From: Roseiarcus sp963806935
GTDB taxonomy: Bacteria > Pseudomonadota > Alphaproteobacteria > Rhizobiales > Beijerinckiaceae
NCBI GenBank assembly: GCA_963806935.1
Contig: CAWEAT010000009.1
Span: 1 to 64,000 of the forward strand
Length of the DNA: 64,000 bases
Direction of reading: 5' to 3'
Of this stretch, positions 1-10,251 are shown in pieces. The first letter of the stretch is position 1. Every line of letters begins with the position of its first letter. The position numbers were made by a program, and so were the translations under genes. Below the pieces are notes generated by a model that saw only the letters and a list, made by a program, of their open reading frames with translations, was not told where the DNA came from and made no database searches.

Positions 1-1
1 C

Positions 2-661
2 ATCTATCAGACCGAGCGCCTGATGGGAGTGGCCAACCGCGGCCGCGACGCGACCATACCCGAAGGCGCGCAGATTGGGCTTGGCGTTCGCACCGCTGCG
101 ATTCGCAGCGTCAACATCCAGGGCGCTCTGACCAACACCGGCAACACGCTCGATCTGGCGATCAACGGCCGCGGCTGGTTCCAGGTGACGACGCCGAACG
201 GCGACACCGTCTACACCCGCGACGGCGCATTCAACACCAACGCCAACGGCCAGCTCGTCACCATGGACGGCTACACGGTGACGCCGCCGATTCTCATCCC
301 CGCGACCGTGACGGCGGTCAACGTCAGCCAGACCGGGCTGGTCTCGGCGACGGTTCCGGGCCAGACGACGGCGCAGCAGCTCGGGCAACTGACGATTGCG
401 AACTTCGTCAACGAAGCGGGTCTCGAAGCGCTCGGCGGCAACTACTTCCAGCAGACCACAGCCTCGGGCCAGCCGACCGTCGGCGTTCCCGGCGACACCG
501 CCTTCGGCATCATCCAGCAGGGCTACGTCGAGGCCTCGAACGTCGATCCGGTGACAGAGATCACCAATCTCATCTCAGCCCAGCGCGCCTATGAGATGAA
601 CTCCAAGGTGATCCAGGCGGCGGACCAGATGTCCGGCACCATCTCCAACATGCGCAGCTAG
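2..661 (+). CDS. flgG: Flagellar distal rod protein FlgG (3' part)
   Basis: The reading frame is open from the left edge, so the start codon lies outside the window; 219 C-terminal residues are present. FlgG builds the distal rod of the flagellar basal body in the periplasm. The sequence shows the FlgG-type central part (NTLDLAINGRGWFQV, then a TRDGAF motif) and the C-terminal rod/hook helix ending in YEMNSKVIQAADQM, which is the usual FlgG tail. It is followed after 18 bases by flgA, the order found in rhizobia. The only uncertainty is the missing 5' end. Confidence 0.96.
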   Translation: MYQTERLMGVANRGRDATIPEGAQIGLGVRTAAIRSVNIQGALTNTGNTLDLAINGRGWFQVTTPNGDTVYTRDGAFNTNANGQLVTMDGYTVTPPILIPATVTAVNVSQTGLVSATVPGQTTAQQLGQLTIANFVNEAGLEALGGNYFQQTTASGQPTVGVPGDTAFGIIQQGYVEASNVDPVTEITNLISAQRAYEMNSKVIQAADQMSGTISNMRS

Positions 662-679
662 CCCCGGAGAAGCAGGCAA

Positions 680-1151
680 ATGAACTCTACGCGAGCCGGA
701 GCCGTCCTGAGCGCCGCGATCGTCGCGATCGTTGGATCCTGCGCCGTCCCGGCGCCGGCGCAGGAGGCCCTTGCCCCGACGCCGAGGGTCGTCATCTATC
801 CGGGCGACGTGATCCGCGACGATATGCTCGCCGACGTCGCCGAGCCGGCGCGTGACAGTTCGGGACCATACGTCGAGCAGCGCTCGCTCGTCGTCGGCAA
901 GGTCGCGCGGCTGACCCTGCTCCCCGGCCACGCGATCCCGTTTTCCGGCGTGTCCAACCGCAAGCTTGTCGCCAACGGGGCGGAGGTCAAGCTCGATCTG
1001 TTCCGAGGGCGGCCTCTTCATCATGACGACCGGCGCGGCGTTACAGGACGGCTCGATTGGAGACATCGTCAGGGTCCGCAACAGTGACAGCGGCGTCACC
1101 GTATCCGGCGCCGTCCAGCCCGACGGCTCGGTCAGAGTGAGCGGGGGATGA
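680..1151 (+). CDS. flgA: Flagella basal body P-ring formation protein FlgA (frame break)
   Basis: FlgA is the periplasmic chaperone for P-ring assembly. An N-terminal signal peptide ends near AQEA, and the SAF-like domain follows. The first frame runs to about base 994 (VANGAEVKL); the family C-terminus (EGGLFIMTTGAALQDG, then VQPDGSVRV) continues one frame later. Removing the G at about 995 gives a continuous protein of about 156 residues. The stop overlaps the start of flgI by four bases. Because both halves are well conserved, the break is probably a base-call error rather than a true pseudogene. Confidence 0.88.
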
Positions 1152-2240
1152 TCCGCCGGCTCTTCTTGCGCTTGTCGATCTGCCTCGCCGCCGCTCCCGC
1201 CGCGGCGGTTCGCATCAAGGATATTTCGGTCCTGCGCGGCGCGCGCGACAGCCAGTTGGTCGGCTATGGCCTCGTGGTCGGCCTTCAGGGTTCCGGCGAC
1301 AGCATCGGCAACGCGCCGTTCACGCAGCAGTCCATCCAGGCGATGCTCGAGCACCTGGGCCTCGACGTGCACGGCGCGGCGCTGCGCAATCGCAACGTCG
1401 CCTCGGTGATCGTGACCACGGATCTCGCGGCGGGAATCGAAGCGGGCGCGCGGCTCGACGTCACCGTCTCCGCGCTCGGCGACGCGCCCTCCCTGATGGG
1501 GGGACGCTGCTTCTCACCCAGCTCCAGTCCGCGGACGGCACGGTCTATGCATCAGCCCAAGGCGCCGTCTCCGTGACCGGGTTCGAAACCCAAGGTCAGG
1601 GCGAGACATTATCCCAAGGGGTCCCGACAGCGGGGCGAATTCCCAATGGCGCGATCGTCGAGCAGGAAGTTCCGGCCTTCCCGACGAATTGCGCTCGATG
1701 CTCGAATTGAAGAACCCCGACTATGCAACCGCTGTGCGGATCGTCGATGCGATCAACGCCTATTCGAGGGATCGATTCCGGGCCCATGCGGCCTACGAAG
1801 TCGACAGCCGGACGGTCGAACTGTTCCGGCCGCGCAATGTGTCGTTCGCGCGATTCATGGCCGAGGTCGGGGAGCTGCAGGTCGAGCCCGACATGGCCGC
1901 GCGCGTGGTTCTCGACGCGCGAACCGGCACGGTCGTCGTCGGCCAGGACGTGCAGATCTCGACCGTCGCGGTGACCTACGGGACGCTGACAGTGCGCGTC
2001 AACGAGCAGCCGCGGGTCTCCCAGCCCAACCCGTTCGCCAACGGCCGGACGGTCGTTACGCCAAACACCAAGATCGACGTCGAGCAGGCAGGCGGGCCGA
2101 TCGCCATCGTCGGCGGGTCGAGCCTCAGGACGCTGGTCAGCGGCTTGAACCGGATCGGCGTCAAGCCGCCGGGGATCATCGCCATCCTCCAGGCGATCAA
2201 GACCGCCGGTGCGCTGCAGGCCGACCTTGTGATTCAGTGA
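1148..2240 (+). CDS. flgI: Flagellar P-ring protein FlgI (frame break)
   Basis: FlgI forms the periplasmic P-ring around the rod. The N-terminal part has a signal peptide and the typical start of the mature protein (RIKDISVLRGARDSQLVGYG). The frame is lost at a run of six G (1498-1503); a seventh G would restore GGTLLLTQLQSADG and the rest of the protein through to ...LQADLVIQ. The restored length is about 364 residues, normal for FlgI. The loss sits in a homopolymer, which favours a sequencing cause. The start overlaps the flgA stop. Confidence 0.92.
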
Positions 2241-2334
2241 CGGCCGCGTGCGGGAGTCCGCGCCGCTTTCCGCTCAGGTCAGCCCAGCACAAGGCGGGGA
2301 ATCGAGGATGTCGTTCGAATTCCGGGACTGACAC

Positions 2335-2895
2335 ATGCCGACTCCCACCTTGTCGCGAGGCCATACGACACGATCGCGCGCGAGAGCGAGCCTTATCAGC
2401 GTCCTTGGCGCCGCTTCTCTGTTCGGCTGCCCGGCAAGCGCCCAGGACGGGCGGACGCCGGAGAGCCAAAAGGCCAAGACCAACGCCGAGCGGGTGGCGG
2501 AAACCGAAGCCAGTCGCTTCTGCGTCGCCGTTGCGCCGTCGGTCGCCGAGGCGCGCATCGCCTGGCAGACGAAACGTCTTGCCGAACTCGACGCACAGGT
2601 CAAGCAGAGGCTCGCCGATCTGGAGAAGGCAGAAGCGGCGATGCAGGAATGGGTCGCGAAGCGTGACGCCCTGCTCAAGGCGGCAAGCGACGATCTCGTC
2701 GCCATCTATTCGAGGATGCAGCCCGAAAGCGCGGCCGTTCAACTCAGCGCCATGGACGACCAGATGGCGGCGGCGATCCTGGGCAAGCTCAAGCCCGCCG
2801 CCGCGGGGGCCATTCTGGACGAGATGGAGGCGGAGCGGGCGAGCAAGCTCGCGTCCTTCCTCTCGGGCGTGAACGCGGCAGAGAAAAAATCCTGA
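2335..2895 (+). CDS. motE: MotE-like flagellar chaperone (MgtE N-domain family)
   Basis: This 186-residue protein has an N-terminal signal or hydrophobic segment, a charged helical middle that looks like a coiled coil (about residues 70-115), and an MgtE_N-like repeat (YSRMQPESAAVQLSAMDDQMAA...). It sits between flgI and flgH, exactly where rhizobia carry motE. MotE of Sinorhizobium is a periplasmic chaperone for the motor protein MotC and works as a disulfide-linked dimer; Cys63 here could play that part (inference). The stop shares bases with the flgH start (TGATG). Confidence 0.85.
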   Translation: MPTPTLSRGHTTRSRARASLISVLGAASLFGCPASAQDGRTPESQKAKTNAERVAETEASRFCVAVAPSVAEARIAWQTKRLAELDAQVKQRLADLEKAEAAMQEWVAKRDALLKAASDDLVAIYSRMQPESAAVQLSAMDDQMAAAILGKLKPAAAGAILDEMEAERASKLASFLSGVNAAEKKS

Positions 2896-3602
2896 TGCGG
2901 CTCATTCTGCCGCCGATCTTGTTCGCAATCGCAGTGTCGGCGGCCGGCTGCTGGAACAGCGCCAACGAATTCATGCGCGAACCGTTCTTCTCGCCGGTCG
3001 GGGCGGGGCTCGCTCCGGATGAGACCGCCGGCATCCAGAGCGCCAACTCCGTGCCGCAACCGCCGTCGAGCGGACCGCCGCCGTCATTGTACAGTCAGCC
3101 CCGCATCGCGCATGTCGGCGACATCGTACGGGTGCTCATCTCGATCAACGACAAGGCGACCCTGGACAACGCCTCGGGCCGCTCGCAGACAAACAAGGAC
3201 GGAGTCGTCATCGACTTCGGCTACAACAGCGGCTCGTCGTCGGCCTCATCCAGTCAGCCATCCAAGGCTCTCGGCGACCTGTCGACCGAGTCGACCACCC
3301 ACGGCCAGGGCAACATCGATCGTTCGGAGCAGATTCAAGTCTCTGTCGCGGCGGTCGTCACGCGAGTCCTTCCCAACGGGAATCTTGTCATCTCGGGATC
3401 CCAGGAGGTGCGGGTCAACTACGAATTGCGCCAGCTGACCGTCGCGGGGATCGTGAACCCGCTCGACATCTCGCTCAACAACAGCGTCGCCTACGACCGG
3501 ATCGCCGAGGCTCGCATCGCCTACGGCGGCCGCGGACGGTCGAACGACTTTCAGCAGCCCGCCTGGGGCCAGCAGATCTACGACGCGGTCAGGCCATTCT
3601 AG
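2895..3602 (+). CDS. flgH: Flagellar L-ring protein FlgH
   Basis: FlgH is the outer-membrane lipoprotein that forms the L-ring. The 235-residue product begins with a lipoprotein signal peptide whose lipobox ends in SAAGC, so Cys19 should be lipidated. The family core is visible (VGDIVRVLISINDKATLDNASGRS near residues 75-98, then VLPNGNLVISGSQEVRVNYELR). It overlaps motE by one base and is followed by fliL. The frame is intact, in contrast to flgA and flgI just upstream. Confidence 0.95.
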   Translation: MRLILPPILFAIAVSAAGCWNSANEFMREPFFSPVGAGLAPDETAGIQSANSVPQPPSSGPPPSLYSQPRIAHVGDIVRVLISINDKATLDNASGRSQTNKDGVVIDFGYNSGSSSASSSQPSKALGDLSTESTTHGQGNIDRSEQIQVSVAAVVTRVLPNGNLVISGSQEVRVNYELRQLTVAGIVNPLDISLNNSVAYDRIAEARIAYGGRGRSNDFQQPAWGQQIYDAVRPF

Positions 3603-3613
3603 CGGGAGCGCCG

Positions 3614-4090
3614 ATGTCCGATTCCGCTTTGCCGCAACGCGTCGCCGCGAAGAGCCCGCTCAAGTCCTCGCTGATCGAATTGGCGGTCGTCGTCATCCTG
3701 GGCGCGTGCGCCGGCGCTGCGTTCGAGGCTTTGCGCCCCGGCCCGTCAGGATCGGACAAGGCCGCGGAATCGTCGGCGGCCGCGTCGCCGGCGCAACCTT
3801 CCGCCATTGTCGACCTGCCGCCGATCGTGACCAATCTCGGCGCGCCCCAGGACACCTGGGTCCGGCTCGAAGGCTCGATCATTTTCGACCCCCGGGCTTT
3901 GCCGCATCCCGACGTCGTGGCGGGCAGGATCGGCGACGATATCCTCGCCTATCTGCGCACGGTGTCCTTGCGCCAGCTCGAAGGCCCGATCGGGCTCGAG
4001 AACATCCGCCAGGACCTCAATGACCGAGCGGCGATTCGCAGCGACGGGAAGGTGCGTGCATTCGTCATCCGAACCCTGGTGGTGCAATGA
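3614..4090 (+). CDS. fliL: Flagellar basal body-associated protein FliL
   Basis: FliL is a single-pass inner-membrane protein that associates with the stator around the motor. The product has 158 residues: a short cytoplasmic tail, one membrane segment (about residues 20-38), a Ser/Ala-rich linker and a periplasmic domain (WVRLEGSIIFD ... VRAFVIRTLVVQ) typical of alphaproteobacterial FliL. It overlaps fliP by four bases (ATGA), so the two are translationally coupled. The position after flgH and before fliP matches rhizobial operons. Confidence 0.92.
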   Translation: MSDSALPQRVAAKSPLKSSLIELAVVVILGACAGAAFEALRPGPSGSDKAAESSAAASPAQPSAIVDLPPIVTNLGAPQDTWVRLEGSIIFDPRALPHPDVVAGRIGDDILAYLRTVSLRQLEGPIGLENIRQDLNDRAAIRSDGKVRAFVIRTLVVQ

Positions 4091-4821
4091 GACGAGCAGC
4101 CCTGGCGGGCGCCGCGCTCATGGCGGCAATCGGCCCGGCGGCGGCGCAGACCGCCGATCTCAACGCGCTCATCCCCGCCGGCGGCGCCTCGGCGAGCGCC
4201 CGCATCATCGAGCTGGTCGCGATTCTGACCGTGCTTTCGGTCGCGCCGGGGCTTCTCATCATGGTCACGAGCTTCACGCGCTTCATCGTGGCGCTTTCGT
4301 TCCTGCGCTCGGGCCTCGGTTTGCAGAGCGCGCCGGCGAATCTCGTCCTGATCAGCCTGTCGTTGTTCATGACTTTCTTCGTCATGGCGCCGACCTTCGA
4401 CCGCGCATGGCAAAACGGACTGAAGCCGATGATGGACAATCAGATCAGTCAGCAGGACGCCCTCGCCGCAGTCATCGAGCCGTTCAGGGAATTCATGCTC
4501 GCCCAGGTGCGGGAAAAGGACATGGCGCTGTTCGAGAGCCTGTCGAAAGGACGCTTCGAGGTCACGGATCGCTCGAAAGCGGACCTGAGGCTCCTCATAC
4601 CCGCCTTCATGATCTCCGAGCTCCGTCGAGGCTTCGAGATCGGCTTCCTGATCGTGCTGCCGTTTCTCGTCATCGACATGATCGTGGCGACGCTGACCAT
4701 GTCGATGGGCATGATGATGCTGCCGCCCTCGGTCATCTCGCTGCCGGTCAAAATCCTGTTTTTCGTGCTGATCGACGGCTGGAACCTTCTGATCGGGAGC
4801 CTCGTGCGCTCCGCCAGCTGA
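4087..4821 (+). CDS. fliP: Flagellar type III export gate protein FliP
   Basis: FliP forms the core of the flagellar export gate with FliQ and FliR. The product has 244 residues: a cleavable signal sequence (to about AAAQ), then four membrane segments. Family signatures are clear: TSFTRFIVALSFLRSGLGLQ near residue 62 and the C-terminal MSMGMMMLPPSVISLPVKIL. It is the last gene before a 90-base spacer and the hook gene. Confidence 0.97.
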   Translation: MRRAALAGAALMAAIGPAAAQTADLNALIPAGGASASARIIELVAILTVLSVAPGLLIMVTSFTRFIVALSFLRSGLGLQSAPANLVLISLSLFMTFFVMAPTFDRAWQNGLKPMMDNQISQQDALAAVIEPFREFMLAQVREKDMALFESLSKGRFEVTDRSKADLRLLIPAFMISELRRGFEIGFLIVLPFLVIDMIVATLTMSMGMMMLPPSVISLPVKILFFVLIDGWNLLIGSLVRSAS

Positions 4822-4910
4822 TCTCGCGGCGCACGGCCGCCAGGTTCGACGGCGCCAGCTTCGCGCAAGGCCACGCGCATCAAATGGGCCTCATCCGCCG
4901 AGGAGGCCCC

Positions 4911-6156
4911 ATGAGCATTCTGAACACCAGCGTGTCGGGAATGTTAGCCGATTCAAACTGGCTGTCGTCGATCTCCCAGAATGTCGCCAATTCGAACACG
5001 ACCGGCTACAAGAACGTAGAAACCGATTTTTCCTCCCTGGTCGACCAGATTTCCGGCATCGACCCGGCCTATGGCGGCGTCGCGACAAGCCAGGCGTCGC
5101 TCAATTCGCTTCAGGGCAATATCGTCTCCACTTCGACGTCGACCGACCTCGCCATTCAGGGCTCCGGCTTCTTCGTCGTGTCCAACTCGAGCGGCGAGCT
5201 CTTCCTCACCCGCAACGGATCGTTCACCCCCGACGCCTCTGGCAATCTCGTCAACAGCGCCGGCTATTATCTGATGGGCGAGGACGTTCAGAACGGCGCT
5301 TCGCCGCTCGCGGCGAATTCGCTGACCGGACTCGTCAAGGTCAATGTCAACGACGCCGGCCAGACCGCGACGGCGACGACCGCAGCCTCGCTCACCGCCA
5401 ATTTGCCGTCGACGGCGACGCCGGTCGCCGCCGCCAATCTGCCGTCGGCCAATACGGCGAGCTCGACCTACACCGAGGCGACGTCGCTCGTTGTCTACGA
5501 CAATCTCGGCGGCGCGCACACCATCAATCTCTATTTCACCAACACCGGGGCGAACACCTGGGAAGTCGACGCTTACGACGCCGCGGATGCGTCGGCCAGC
5601 GGCGGCTTTCCCTATTCGTCCGGTCCGCTTGCCACCCAGACCCTGAATTTCGATCCGACAACCGGGGCGCTGTCCTCCGGCTCTCCGCTTTCGATTGCGG
5701 TCCCGAACGGGCAGACGATGTCGCTTGACCTGAGCAACATGACGCAGCTCGCCGCGGCCTTCAACGTGACTGCGGCGACCGCGAACGGCAACGCTCCGAG
5801 CGGCGTCAGCGGCGTCTCGGTCGGCGCCGACGGAACCATGACCTTCAATTACGCGAACGGCACGTCGAGCGCCGCCTACGACATTCCGCTCGCCAACGTG
5901 GCGAGCCCCGACAATCTCACGTCGGTCAATGGAGAAGCCTTCCTGCCGAGCTCCGAGTCCGGCCCGGTTTATCTCGGAACAGCCGGCGGCGCGGGTTTCG
6001 GCTCGATCGAGTCCTCATCCCTCGAAAGCTCGACGGTCGACCTCGCCACCGAACTGACCGAGATGATCCAGGCCCAGAGCGCCTACGAGGCCAACTCCAA
6101 AGTCTTTCAGACCGGCGCCGGACATTCTCGACGTTCTCAACGGGCTGAAGCCGTGA
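4911..6156 (+). CDS. flgE: Flagellar hook protein FlgE (frame break near the end)
   Basis: FlgE polymerises into the hook. The start is chosen at an ATG preceded by a strong GAGGAGG site. The N-terminal helix (MSILNTSVSGMLADSN, then NVANSNTTGYKN) and the C-terminal helix (ELTEMIQAQSAYEANSKVF) are the polymerisation domains shared by rod and hook proteins. An extra G at about 6120 breaks the frame 12 residues before the end; without it the protein ends ADILDVLNGLKP at 6156 and has 414 residues. Read uncorrected, the frame would run on to 6185 with an unrelated tail. Confidence 0.9.
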
Positions 6157-6181
6157 CGCCGAACGAGCCCGGGAAGCCTCG

Positions 6182-7686
6182 ATGAGCCTCTCGGCCGCGT
6201 TCAGCGTCATCAGCTCTTCCTTCGCCGCCAATTCGGCGCAGACGGCCGTCGTCGCGAACAACATCGCCAACGTCAATACGCCCGGCTATTCGCGGGAGAT
6301 CGCGAATGTCGCGACCAATTCCTACGGCGGCGCCGACGTCAAGTCGATCACTCGCGAGGCCAACGCGGCGCTCCTCGAGCAGGTCTCGAGCTCGACCTCG
6401 CAGGCCGCGACGCAGCAGGCGATTTCCGACGGGCTGGCGACGCTGGCTCAGACCGTCGACGACAGTTCCTCGGCCACTTCGACCTCGGGCGCGAACCAGA
6501 ACGGCGCCTCGCCCTCGGCGATGCTCGCCAATCTGCAAACTGCGCTTGCGACCTACGCAGTTTCGCCGACTTCGTCGTCCGCCGCCGATGCTGTCGTGTC
6601 GGCCGCCTCCAGATCTCGCCTCGTCGCTCAACAGCGGGAGCGCGACGGTCCAGCAAGTGCGCGAGCAGGCTGACCAGAACATGGCTTCGTCGGTCGGCAC
6701 GATCAATTCGCTCTTGAGCCAGTTCACCGCCGCCAACAACGCCGTCGTGACCGGACTTCAAACCGGCGCCAATGTCGCCAGCGCCGAGGACACGCGCGAC
6801 TCGATCGTGACCCAACTCGCGCAACAGATCGGCGTCTCGACAGTCACGGCCGCCAATGGCTCGGATGTCGATCTACACCGACAGCGGCGTCACTCTGTTC
6901 CAGGATACGCCGCGCGCCGTCTCCTTCACCGCGACCCCCACGCTCGTCGACGGCGCGAGCGGCGCGGCGGTCACCGTCGACGGCGTGCCGATCACCGGCG
7001 CCAGTTCGCCGATGCCGATCCAATCGGGCGCGCTCGCCGGCTATGCAGCGTTGCGTGATACGGTCGCGCCCGAATATCAGGCCCAGCTCGACCAGATCGC
7101 GGGCGGCCTGATCAACGCCTTCGCCGAAAGCGATCAATCGCCGACCCCGACGCTGCCCTCTCTGCCGGGCCTGTTCACGACGCCGGGAGCGACCAGCCTG
7201 CCCTCGACCACGGCGACGACCGGTCTCGCCGCGGCGATCGAGGTCAATCCGAACGTCGACCCGTCGCAGGGCGGCGATCCGACGCTCCTGCGCGACGGGG
7301 GAATATCCGCCCCCGGGAATTCGGCCTACGTCTACAACACGACCGGCGCGGCGAGTTACACCGGACGCATCCAGGCGCTCATCGCGGGGATCGGCGCGGC
7401 CCAGAGCTTCGACCCGTCCGCCGGCCTCGGCTCGTCGTTGAGCCTGGCCGATTACGCCAACGCCTCGGTGAGCTGGCTCCAGGGCCAGAACCAGCAGGCG
7501 AGCGACTCGTCCTCCTATCAGAACGCGCTCGCGGCACAGGCGACCTCGGCGCTGTCGAACGCGACCGGCGTCAATCTCGACGCCGAGATGACCAACATGC
7601 TCAACCTCGAAAACTCCTACGCTTCGTCGGCGAAGCTGCTCACGACCGTCACCAGCATGTTCTCAGCCCTGTTGCAGGCTGCATGA
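6182..7686 (+). CDS. flgK: Flagellar hook-filament junction protein FlgK (two frame breaks)
   Basis: FlgK is the first junction protein between hook and filament. The N-terminus (ANNIANVNTPGYSRE) and the C-terminus (LDAEMTNMLNLENSYASSAKLL) are clear. The frame breaks twice by one extra base: near 6610, before DLASSLNSGSATVQQVREQ, and at about 6864, where removing a G gives ANGSMSIYTDSGVTLFQ. The corrected protein is about 500 residues, normal for alphaproteobacterial FlgK. The end overlaps the start of flgL by four bases. Confidence 0.9.
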
Positions 7687-8750
7687 GCACAATGGCCGCA
7701 AACTTCGTTTCGAGCCAGTTCCTGGCCAACAGCCTCGTGCAGCCGGTCATGCAGGCCCAGTCGTCGCTGACAACGGCGATGACCGAAGAAACGACCGGCC
7801 AGTACGCCAATCTCGGCCTCGAGCTTGGCGAGCAATCGGGCTACGAGCTGTCGCTGAAAGAGCAGGTCGCTCAGCTTCAGACGCTGACCAGCAACAACAG
7901 CATCGTTTCGACGAGCCTGTCGACGGCGCAGAGCGCCCTTTCGGCGATCAGCTCCACCGCGCAGACGACCCTGAACGACCTCGCGACCTGGACGCCCGGC
8001 GCCAATTCCGGCGCCTCGCTCCAGAACATGGGCCAGTCGGCGCTGCAGTCGCTCATCGCCTCGACGAACGCGACCGCGGGCGATGAATATGTGTTCGGCG
8101 GAATCAATTCCGCCGTTGCGCCGCTGGCGGACTACTATTCGACGCCCGCCTCCGCCGCCAAGACGGCGGTCGATCAGGCGTTTCAGACCGCATTCGGGAT
8201 GCTGCCGAGCGATCCGGCGGCGGCGAACATCTCCGCTTCGGCGATGCAGAGCTTTCTCTCCGGGCCGTTCGCGGCGCTGTTCGAAGGCGCCTCGTGGAGC
8301 GCGAACTGGTCGTCGGCGTCGAGCGCCGACACCAGCGCCGAGATCGCCCCGGGCCGGACCGTGACGACCTCGACCGACGCCAATCAGCCCGGCTTTCAGG
8401 AGCTGGCGCAGGCCTATGCGATGCTGAGCGAATTCGGCGGATCGCAGCTCAGCGGAGCGGCGCAGCAGGCCGTCGCCGCCGCCGCGGCGTCGCTCGTCTC
8501 GCAGGGCGTCGATTCCCTGACCAATATCCAGGCCAAGCTCGGCTCGACCCAGAGCGCCGTCACCGACGCCAACAGTTCGATGAGCTCGCAGCTCACGATC
8601 CTGCAACAGCAGCTCGGCAATCTCGACGACGTCAACGCCAACACGACGGCGGTTCAGATCAACAGCCTCACCAACCAGATTCAGATGGCCTACGAGCTCA
8701 CCTCACGCCTGCAACAGCTCAGTCTGGCCCAATACCTGCCGGTCTCCTGA
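7683..8750 (+). CDS. flgL: Flagellar hook-associated protein 3, FlgL
   Basis: FlgL is the second hook-filament junction protein, related to flagellin. The 355-residue product has a flagellin-like N-terminal helix (TAMTEETTGQYANLGLELG, about residues 31-50) and a C-terminal helix rich in Gln/Leu (TAVQINSLTNQIQMAYELTSRL). The middle domain is low in charge and rich in Ala and Ser, as is common for this protein. It overlaps flgK by ATGA and is intact. Confidence 0.93.
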   Translation: MSTMAANFVSSQFLANSLVQPVMQAQSSLTTAMTEETTGQYANLGLELGEQSGYELSLKEQVAQLQTLTSNNSIVSTSLSTAQSALSAISSTAQTTLNDLATWTPGANSGASLQNMGQSALQSLIASTNATAGDEYVFGGINSAVAPLADYYSTPASAAKTAVDQAFQTAFGMLPSDPAAANISASAMQSFLSGPFAALFEGASWSANWSSASSADTSAEIAPGRTVTTSTDANQPGFQELAQAYAMLSEFGGSQLSGAAQQAVAAAAASLVSQGVDSLTNIQAKLGSTQSAVTDANSSMSSQLTILQQQLGNLDDVNANTTAVQINSLTNQIQMAYELTSRLQQLSLAQYLPVS

Positions 8751-8766
8751 CGCGCGAAGGGTTGCG

Positions 8767-9115
8767 ATGTACGAATTCGCTTACAACGAAGTGATCGAAG
8801 ACTTCGCGCCAGACCATGCGCGCCCGCGAGCGCCAGGCGATGGATCGCGTCATCGCGATGCTGCGGTCGGCTCAGGAGAAGGGCCCCGGATCCCGCGAGC
8901 GGATCGAGGCGCTGTTCTATCTTCGCCGCCTCTGGATGATCTTTCTCAATGACCTCAACGACCCGAGCAATGAGCTGCCGGACCAGCTCAGGGGCGGGAT
9001 CATCTCGATCGGCATCTGGATGATGAAGGAGATCGAGCGCGTTCGCAGCGGGCAGACCGATGATCTGACGCCGATGATCGAAATCAACCAACTGATACGC
9101 GACGGGTTGAAGTGA
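8767..9115 (+). CDS. flaF: Flagellar biosynthesis regulator FlaF (frame break)
   Basis: FlaF is a small alphaproteobacterial protein needed for flagellin synthesis, acting with FlbT. The N-terminus (MYEFAYNEVIED) lies in one frame and the rest (SRQTMRARERQAMDRVIAML ... MIEINQLIRDGLK) in the next. Removing one T at about 8803 joins them into a protein of about 115 residues, the usual FlaF length. The gene lies between flgL and flbT, as in Caulobacter and rhizobia. Confidence 0.9.
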
Positions 9116-9128
9116 GGGGCGCTCTCCC

Positions 9129-9533
9129 ATGAACATCACGCTCAGGGCTGGGGAGCGGTTCTTCATCAACGGCGCGGTCATCCGCATCGACCGCAAGGCT
9201 TCGATCGAGCTTTTGAACGAGGTCACCTTTCTGCTCGAGAATCACGTCATGCAGCCCGACGAGGCGACGACGCTGGTCCGCCAGATCTATTTCGCGGTCC
9301 AGATCATGCTCATGGACCCGACCGCCGCCGGCAGCGCCGCGCCGCTCGCCGGTTCGCTGATCGAATCGGCGCTCGGCGTGTATCGCGCGCCCGAGCTGAC
9401 GTCGGGCCTCAAGGCCGCCGCGGCGTCGCTCGCCCGCGGCCGCAACTTCGAGGCGCTGAAGGCGCTCCGTGGCCTGTTCGCCCTCGAGGACAAGGAGCTT
9501 CGGCCGCCTGCCGAGACGCCGAGCGCCGCCTGA
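9129..9533 (+). CDS. flbT: Flagellar biosynthesis repressor FlbT
   Basis: FlbT controls flagellin mRNA translation and stability in alphaproteobacteria, repressing it until the hook is complete (known from Caulobacter). The 134-residue product starts MNITLRAGERFFINGAVIRID and contains the FlbT core TFLLENHVMQPDEATTLVRQIYFAVQ. It is intact and sits 13 bases after flaF, forming the FlaF/FlbT switch pair inside the hook gene string. Confidence 0.95.
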   Translation: MNITLRAGERFFINGAVIRIDRKASIELLNEVTFLLENHVMQPDEATTLVRQIYFAVQIMLMDPTAAGSAAPLAGSLIESALGVYRAPELTSGLKAAAASLARGRNFEALKALRGLFALEDKELRPPAETPSAA

Positions 9534-9546
9534 ATAGGAGATCGCC

Positions 9547-9960
9547 ATGACTGTCAACGCAGCTTCCCCTGTCGCCGCTTCAGCCGCGGCCTCGTCCGCA
9601 TCGTCCCCGTCGGCGACCGCGGCGACCCAGAGCCTGAGCTACAACGACTTCCTCACCCTCCTGATGGCGGAGATGAAGAACCAGGACCCGACGCAACCGA
9701 TGGACCCCTCGCAGATGGTGTCGCAACTGGCGACCGTCTCCGAGGTCGGGCAGGCGGTGCAGACAAACACCACGCTGTCCTCGCTCCTGACCGCGACCTC
9801 GCTTTCGCAGGCCGAGCAGCTCATCGGCCAGACCATCACCTCCGCCGACGGTTCCACCTCAGGCCAGGTCGCGTCGGTCAGCGTCACCGGCGCGGGCGCG
9901 GTCGCGACCCTCGCCAACGGCGCGACAGTCCCGCTCGCCAACGGCGCGAGCGTGCAGTGA
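9547..9960 (+). CDS. flgD: Flagellar hook assembly scaffold FlgD
   Basis: FlgD caps the growing hook and directs FlgE insertion. The 137-residue product has an Ala/Ser/Thr-rich N-terminus and the diagnostic FlgD motif YNDFLTLLMAEMKNQDPTQPMD (from about residue 36), followed by a short C-terminal part. Alphaproteobacterial FlgD proteins are short like this one and lack the larger C-terminal domain of enteric FlgD. It overlaps fliQ by four bases. Confidence 0.93.
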   Translation: MTVNAASPVAASAAASSASSPSATAATQSLSYNDFLTLLMAEMKNQDPTQPMDPSQMVSQLATVSEVGQAVQTNTTLSSLLTATSLSQAEQLIGQTITSADGSTSGQVASVSVTGAGAVATLANGATVPLANGASVQ

Positions 9961-10226
9961 ACGAGGGCGACGCGATCGATCTCGTCCAGTCGGCGATCTG
10001 GATGGTCGTGATCGGCGCCGGTCCTTGCGTCGGCGCGGCGATGGCGGTCGGGGTGGTCATCGCGCTGCTGCAAGCCCTGACCCAGATTCAGGAGATGACG
10101 CTGACCTTCGTGCCGAAGATGATCGCGGTCTTCGTCGCCGCGAGCCTGACGGCGTCCTTTGTCGGCGGCAAATTCTCGATCTTCACCCAGTCGATCTACG
10201 GGCGGATCGAGCAGGGATACAAATAG
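9957..10226 (+). CDS. fliQ: Flagellar export gate protein FliQ
   Basis: FliQ is a small two-helix membrane protein of the flagellar type III export gate. The 89-residue product has two hydrophobic hairpin segments and the family signature AVGVVIALLQALTQIQEMTLTFVPKM. It is translationally coupled to flgD. In related genomes flhA usually follows directly; here an opposite-strand hydrolase gene separates them. Confidence 0.95.
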   Translation: MNEGDAIDLVQSAIWMVVIGAGPCVGAAMAVGVVIALLQALTQIQEMTLTFVPKMIAVFVAASLTASFVGGKFSIFTQSIYGRIEQGYK

Positions 10227-10251
10227 GCCGGCTCCTGTGAGCCGCGGCCGC